Shown: one piece after another, positions 32,817-33,426 of the stretch | Layout: the number at the start of each line of letters is the position of its first letter | How positions within the stretch are numbered: the first letter of the stretch is position 1 | Source of the DNA: Anoxybacillus sp. | GTDB taxonomy: Bacteria > Bacillota > Bacilli > Bacillales > Anoxybacillaceae | Length of the DNA stretch: 33,426 nucleotides | Reading direction: 5' to 3' | Assembly: GCF_023512315.1 (NCBI RefSeq) | Contig: NZ_JAILZV010000016.1 | Span: 1 to 33,426 of the forward strand | The notes under the pieces: generated by a model | What the model was told of the DNA's origin: nothing | Databases searched by the model: none | What the model saw: only the letters and a program-made list of their open reading frames with translations | Position numbers and translations under genes: made by a program

Positions 32817-33212
32817 ATGAAACAAGGGATGAAAATAGGAGATACGGCGGTCGTGCAAGCGGTCGTCACTCCAGAAATGTTTGCACAATTCGAAGGAACT
32901 GTTGTCCATCCAGCGTACTCAACAGTATCGATGGTCTATCATATGGAATGGGCGTCGCGGAAAATTATTTTGCCATATTTAGAGGAGCACGAAGAAGGAA
33001 TGGGGGCGGCAGTGACGGTGAAACATGTAGCGCCAACCTCTGAAGGTTCACTCGTTACGGTGACCGCCACCGTAAAAGAACTGCGCGACAACGTAGTGAT
33101 TACGGACGTGGAAGCGAGAAATGAAGTAGGCGTCATCGGCATTGGAGAAGTGAAGCAAGTCATTTTGCCAAAACAAAAAATTCGCGAGATGTTAGGCAGG
33201 GGGAATGAGTGA
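32817..33212 (+). CDS. FlK-type (fluoroacetyl-CoA thioesterase-like) hot-dog acyl-CoA thioesterase
   Basis: 131 aa hot-dog fold. T36 (YSTVSM), E44 (HMEWAS) and H70 (VKHVAP) form the Thr-Glu-His triad. The spacings 8 and 26 are exactly those of Streptomyces FlK (T42, E50, H76). The position equivalent to the FlK lid phenylalanine F36 is valine here (V30), so fluoroacetyl-CoA is an unlikely substrate. With two PaaX-type operators and a cre site in front, it probably hydrolyses an aromatic or ring-opened CoA thioester; this is inference. It is not PaaI by motif. The stop overlaps the start of the next reading frame. Confidence 0.82.
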   Translation: MKQGMKIGDTAVVQAVVTPEMFAQFEGTVVHPAYSTVSMVYHMEWASRKIILPYLEEHEEGMGAAVTVKHVAPTSEGSLVTVTATVKELRDNVVITDVEARNEVGVIGIGEVKQVILPKQKIREMLGRGNE

Positions 33213-33406
33213 TGAGCGCAGTGCTGAATGAATGGAAAACCGATCTTTTTACGCAAATGAAAGAGCATGAGCAAGTTATTTTTTGCAACGATGAAAAAAC
33301 AGGGCTGCAAGCGATTATCGCCATTCATAACACGACGCTTGGCCCTGCGGGTAGCGTCAAAAAATCTATGAAAAGTAATCACGGGCTTCCTTTTGAAGGA
33401 AAATGA
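33212..33406 (+). pseudogene. Truncated Glu/Leu/Phe/Val dehydrogenase (N-terminal remnant)
   Basis: 64 codons. The first 46 residues match the N-terminus of leucine/phenylalanine dehydrogenases ([20 protein letters not shown], then [10 protein letters not shown]). Family members then continue with the LGG(C/T)RMW substrate-binding segment and total ~360-380 aa. Here the similarity stops after base 33349 and an unrelated 18-codon tail ([18 protein letters not shown]) ends at a TGA. The tail resembles no part of that family that I recognise, so a deletion or rearrangement seems to have fused a remnant to other DNA. It has a normal start, translationally coupled to the thioesterase. An AAGGAG-type ribosome site (33407-33412) right after the stop suggests another gene beginning at or beyond the window edge. 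Confidence 0.75.
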
Positions 33407-33426
33407 AGGAGATTGTGTAAAGGGAT

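Noticed and set aside
1-33426. CRISPR array, tRNA/rRNA, prophage or insertion sequence
   Set aside because: No regularly spaced repeats, cloverleaf-like sequence, transposase or phage-type gene was seen.

Overview
The window looks like chromosomal DNA of a thermophilic, low-to-mid GC Bacillaceae (Anoxybacillus / Parageobacillus / Geobacillus group). This is inferred from the strong GGAGG-type ribosome sites, the frequent GTG and TTG starts, the sigma-A promoters, the CcpA-like cre sites and the family types; no marker gene fixes the genus. It is almost entirely anaerobic/fermentative energy metabolism plus aromatic amino acid catabolism. No tRNA, rRNA, CRISPR, prophage or insertion sequence was seen, and no gene-free stretch exceeds about 300 bases.

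Region 1 (1-6218, minus strand): the membrane arm and large subunit of a group 4 [NiFe] hydrogenase, in the order hyfB-hyfC-hyfE-hyfF-hyfG; hyfG runs off the left edge. The large subunit keeps the RICGVC nickel-ligand motif, so it is a hydrogenase and not complex I. Region 2 (6264-8167): a methionine gamma-lyase with a cre-like site over its promoter, convergent with an FMN split-barrel protein.

Region 3 (8292-20013): a 4-hydroxyphenylacetate (homoprotocatechuate) meta-cleavage cluster. It holds a GntR/FCD regulator, a DapA-family lyase, a single-domain HpaG, HpaE, a five-gene branched-chain-amino-acid-type ABC importer, an FMN split-barrel protein, HpaB and HpaD, and is closed by a strong terminator. 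No classical HpaC, HpaF, HpaH or HpaI is present.

Region 4 (20047-31010): the phenylacetyl-CoA epoxidase pathway. paaK stands alone; then come paaA-B-C-D, an EthD-like gene, paaF, paaG, an aldehyde dehydrogenase, paaH and paaJ. The regulator gene paaX follows, convergent with a paaY-like gene. The reductase PaaE and the hydratase half of PaaZ are missing.

Region 5 (31595-33426): a nitronate-monooxygenase-like flavoprotein. After it comes a second aromatic transcription unit with a FlK-type acyl-CoA thioesterase and a broken Glu/Leu/Phe/Val dehydrogenase remnant.

The most interesting signal is regulatory. A repeated 9-3-9 inverted repeat (ATAACGTTT-N3-AAACGTTAT) lies at the promoters of paaK, paaA and the FlK-type thioesterase, and in degenerate form over the paaX promoter. 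It defines a likely PaaX regulon that includes the thioesterase. In the paaK promoter it extends to a 17-3-17 dyad with one mismatch. A perfect cre site and two or three weaker ones suggest carbon catabolite control on top.
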